From contig FR895621.1 of the NCBI GenBank assembly GCA_000434435.1, positions 1 through 7,857 of the forward strand: a DNA stretch of 7,857 bases. The letters are read 5' to 3'. Positions 6,087 through 7,857 of the stretch are shown here, piece after piece. The DNA comes from Firmicutes bacterium CAG:475 (lineage in GTDB: Bacteria; Bacillota; Clostridia; Christensenellales; CAG-917). The position numbers and the translations under genes were made by a program. The notes below the pieces were generated by a model. The model was not told where the DNA came from and ran no database searches. It saw nothing but the letters and a program-made list of their open reading frames with translations. Within the stretch, counting starts at the first letter, position 1. Every line of letters begins with the position of its first letter.

Positions 6087-6824
6087 ATGAAAAAGCTGAA
6101 ACTTCCGAGCGAAGTCGTCTATCTTGCGGCAATAGTGCTGCTTGCGTTTTCCGTCGCCATGCTCACGAGCGTGGATTTCGGCATATCGATGATAGTTGCG
6201 CCCGCATACATTTTGAGTCTGGTCGTACCAATCACTTTCGGTCAGGCGGAATATGTGATTCAAGCGATACTCTTCGTGATATTCTGCATCGTGATGAAAA
6301 AATTTCGCATCTCGTACTTGTCGTCTTTTATAACCTGTCTGCTGTACGGCGCAGTCCTCGATCTTTTCAGACTTATCCCGATTTTCAACCCTGCCGTTAC
6401 ACCGCCGGGAAGCATGGATCTTTGGGCAAGAATAGTGATGTTTATCCTCGGCGTGCCGATGTCGGCGTTTTCTATCGCCTTGTTTTCAAAGACGTACCTG
6501 TATCCCGAAGTGTATGATTTATTCTTTATGGGCATCAGCAAAAAATACTGCATAAAAACCGCGGTTTTCAAAACTTGTTTCGACGCTTTTATGCTCGTTC
6601 TCGGCACGACGATGACGCTTGCGTTTTTCAAAAAATTCGTAGGAATCAACTGGGGCACGCTCGTTATGACGGTGTGCAACGGAACTTTGATAAGTCTGTT
6701 TTCAAAGCTGCTCGACAAGTGTATAGACGTTAAACCAATATTCAAACGCTTTGCGTCGCATTTCGCTCTCGACGAGCCTATACCGACAAGAATCAAACAT
6801 TCTGCTTATGTTCGAGAAATATGA
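6087..6824 (+). CDS. DUF6198/YczE-YitT-like multi-pass membrane protein
   Basis: A 245-residue integral membrane protein with about six to seven hydrophobic segments (near 9-27, 30-49, 54-71, 76-94, 112-133, 165-184 and 189-207). It resembles the DUF6198/YczE group common in Clostridia. Features recognised are the start 'KKLKLPSEVVYLAAIVLLAFSVAM', 'DFGISMIVAPAYILSL', 'FGQAEYVIQ', and the cytosolic-looking loop 'YPEVYDLFFMGISKKY'. The biochemical role of this family is unknown; transport or efflux is only a guess. The start chosen is ATG 6087, with GAGG (6079-6082) just upstream. Earlier in-frame ATGs at 6000 and 6063 lack ribosome sites and would translate through the leader hairpin. It has a strong promoter, a structured leader and a downstream terminator, so it is a single-gene unit. 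The tail (about 208-245) is polar and basic. Confidence 0.8.
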   Translation: MKKLKLPSEVVYLAAIVLLAFSVAMLTSVDFGISMIVAPAYILSLVVPITFGQAEYVIQAILFVIFCIVMKKFRISYLSSFITCLLYGAVLDLFRLIPIFNPAVTPPGSMDLWARIVMFILGVPMSAFSIALFSKTYLYPEVYDLFFMGISKKYCIKTAVFKTCFDAFMLVLGTTMTLAFFKKFVGINWGTLVMTVCNGTLISLFSKLLDKCIDVKPIFKRFASHFALDEPIPTRIKHSAYVREI

Positions 6825-6850
6825 TTCGCCGCCATCGGTTTGTTTGAATG

Positions 6851-6878
6851 AAAAAATCGCTCGTTCAAGCGATTTTTT
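6851..6878. terminator. Bidirectional intrinsic terminator between convergent genes
   Basis: A perfect 11-bp stem, 6851-6861 / 6868-6878 (AAAAAATCGCT / AGCGATTTTTT), with a 6-nt loop CGTTCA. The A/T ends of the stem supply a T-run on either strand. It starts 27 bp after the stop of the DUF6198-like gene. The rest of the gap (6879-7015) holds a 12-bp palindrome, TTTGCATGCAAA (6907-6918), and a weak inverted repeat CGGGCA / TGCCCG (6976-6981 / 6995-7000) just past the stop of the minus-strand gene, but no gene. Confidence 0.85.
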
Positions 6879-7015
6879 AATTCAAGCCTATTTCGGTCAA
6901 GCGATGTTTGCATGCAAAGATATAACACGAACAAAGCACCTCATCGACAACCACGATTTACTATACGTAAATGCGCGGGCATATAAATCTTAACTGCCCG
7001 ACTCTGTTTAGCGAT

Positions 7016-7857
7016 TTAGAGTTCGATTGCGTTGAATTCTTTTATGTTTTTCATAACGAGGTCAAAATAGCGGTTTGCGATGTCAACGTCTTTTTGATTG
7101 CCTCTGATTGCAGTTGAGAGCGTAACTCTGCCCAGAAGCGTCGTCACGGACATGAGGAAGAACGGCTTGTACTTCACTGCGCCCGAGATAAATCCGTCCA
7201 CGAGTTTCATGCCGTCAAAGGTGAGTTTTTGGTCGTTCAAAAGCCCCATATTGCTCACTGCGATGAGCGGATTGGTATAGCCCGCCTTGATTGCAAATTC
7301 CGCTATGTCTTGCGGGAAAATCGTGTAAGCAAGTTTCAAAAGAGGCAAGGAATAAAGTCCCATAAACTTGTCGCGTTTAAATCCCTTCGTCGAGCGAATG
7401 ACGTTGACGATTGTGTCTTGTATGCTTTCGCCCTTGCTCATCGTGCGCACCGCCATCCACGCCGTGTGATTGGTAAGTCCGCCTTGCAAACCGCCCTCGA
7501 CGATATGCTTTCTCAAATCGATCGCGCAAGAAACGGTGAGGCTGTCGGTGTCTTTAAGGCCGCACATCTCGTACAGCGAACGGAACACCGCCGCCATAAT
7601 CGCGTCGTTGACGGTGATTCCCATCTTTTTTGCGAGCGCGCGGAGTTTGTCGAAATCTTCTTCGTTTATAACTCTTTTGATGATTTTGTTGGTGTCCTCG
7701 GGCACGCTTTCGCTCCAGGGAAACGCAACTTTGTCTTCGGTTTTGGAGATGTTTTTGTAGAGGTTTTTTGCGTGTTTCAAGTCCTCGCCTTCGAGCTTGG
7801 AATACACTTGGTCGTAACTTCTCGAACCGCGCTTCATATGAAGCGCGGAATAGATGC
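7016..7857 (-). CDS. Condensation/alcohol-acetyltransferase-like acyltransferase, C-terminal part (cut by window edge)
   Basis: The frame stays open to the right edge, so the visible roughly 280 residues are the C-terminal part of a protein that should be about 430 or more. The Met codon at 7835-7837 has no ribosome site and in-frame residues (IYSALH) precede it, so it is internal. Counting from that Met, 'TVNDAIMAAVFRSL' (75-88), 'DLRKHI' (107-112), 'GGLTNHTAWMAV' (119-130) and 'SNMGLL' (195-200) fit the C-terminal half of CoA-dependent acyltransferase-superfamily proteins (condensation domain, alcohol acetyltransferase, WS/DGAT-like). The catalytic HHxxxD motif, usual in the N-terminal half, lies outside the window and cannot be checked. 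No carrier-protein or NRPS module is visible, so a stand-alone acyltransferase is more likely than an NRPS piece. Substrate unknown. Confidence 0.7.
   Translation of the reverse strand, partial: IYSALHMKRGSRSYDQVYSKLEGEDLKHAKNLYKNISKTEDKVAFPWSESVPEDTNKIIKRVINEEDFDKLRALAKKMGITVNDAIMAAVFRSLYEMCGLKDTDSLTVSCAIDLRKHIVEGGLQGGLTNHTAWMAVRTMSKGESIQDTIVNVIRSTKGFKRDKFMGLYSLPLLKLAYTIFPQDIAEFAIKAGYTNPLIAVSNMGLLNDQKLTFDGMKLVDGFISGAVKYKPFFLMSVTTLLGRVTLSTAIRGNQKDVDIANRYFDLVMKNIKEFNAIEL
7827..7848. repeat. 22-bp perfect palindrome inside the acyltransferase gene
   Basis: Each half is 11 bases: CCGCGCTTCAT (7827-7837) followed directly by its reverse complement (7838-7848), with no spacer. It lies within the open frame (encoding about SALHMKRG). 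It may be chance under coding constraint, but a perfect 22-bp match without a spacer is uncommon. Confidence 0.7.

Noticed and set aside
5891..6517. A 208-codon plus-strand frame overlapping the DUF6198-like gene in another frame
   Set aside because: It starts within the esterase promoter, upstream of the predicted transcription start, and its translation is low-quality Arg/His-rich sequence. The real frame gives clean transmembrane helices.
6751..6993. An 80-codon plus-strand frame after the DUF6198-like gene
   Set aside because: It overlaps that gene's end, reads through the terminator hairpin and has no ribosome site or family resemblance.

Overview
The window looks like a piece of a Clostridia-type (Bacillota) chromosome, probably from an uncultured gut or rumen lineage. 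This is inference. It rests on purine-rich Shine-Dalgarno sites, sigma-A style promoters (TTGACA / TATAAT, some with an extended -10), many short hairpin-plus-T-tract terminators, and protein families common in Clostridia: an ApgM-type phosphoglycerate mutase, a DUF6198/YczE-like membrane protein and a DUF1680/GH127-like protein. I see no mobile element, tRNA, rRNA, CRISPR array or phage gene.

Layout from left to right. Positions 1-145 hold two adjacent hairpins; the second is the terminator of a two-gene minus-strand unit. That unit reads from about 2710 down to 146: a GH127-like protein (730-2673), then, 11 bp later, a membrane protein with a bacterial PH (YdbS/bPH2) domain (146-718). Across an 81-114 bp gap, and divergent from it, lies a phosphoglycerate mutase gene (2788-4032, plus strand). 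The two -35 boxes of this divergent pair overlap almost completely. A bidirectional terminator (4082-4108) separates the mutase from a convergent unknown four-helix membrane protein (4156-4800, minus). Upstream of that gene sit a 14-bp LacI/PurR-like palindrome and then a strong 16-bp terminator hairpin closing an HSL-type esterase gene (4917-5831, minus). The esterase and the next gene, a DUF6198-like membrane protein (6087-6824, plus), are divergent and each has a near-consensus promoter. The latter has an approximately 95-nt leader holding a terminator-like hairpin, so it may be under attenuation or riboswitch control. A shared terminator (6851-6878) precedes a minus-strand gene cut by the right edge, the C-terminal part of a condensation/alcohol-acetyltransferase-like acyltransferase (7016-7857).

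The genes do not form one pathway. Glycolysis (phosphoglycerate mutase) is the only step assigned firmly. The GH127-like protein and the esterase could both bear on plant-glycan use, but the GH127-like protein appears to have lost the family's Glu/Cys zinc site, so that link is weak. Most interesting for follow-up: the degenerate active site of the GH127-like protein, the leader before the DUF6198-like gene, the overlapping divergent promoters, and the LacI-like operator in front of the unknown membrane protein. I found no clear new multi-gene system.
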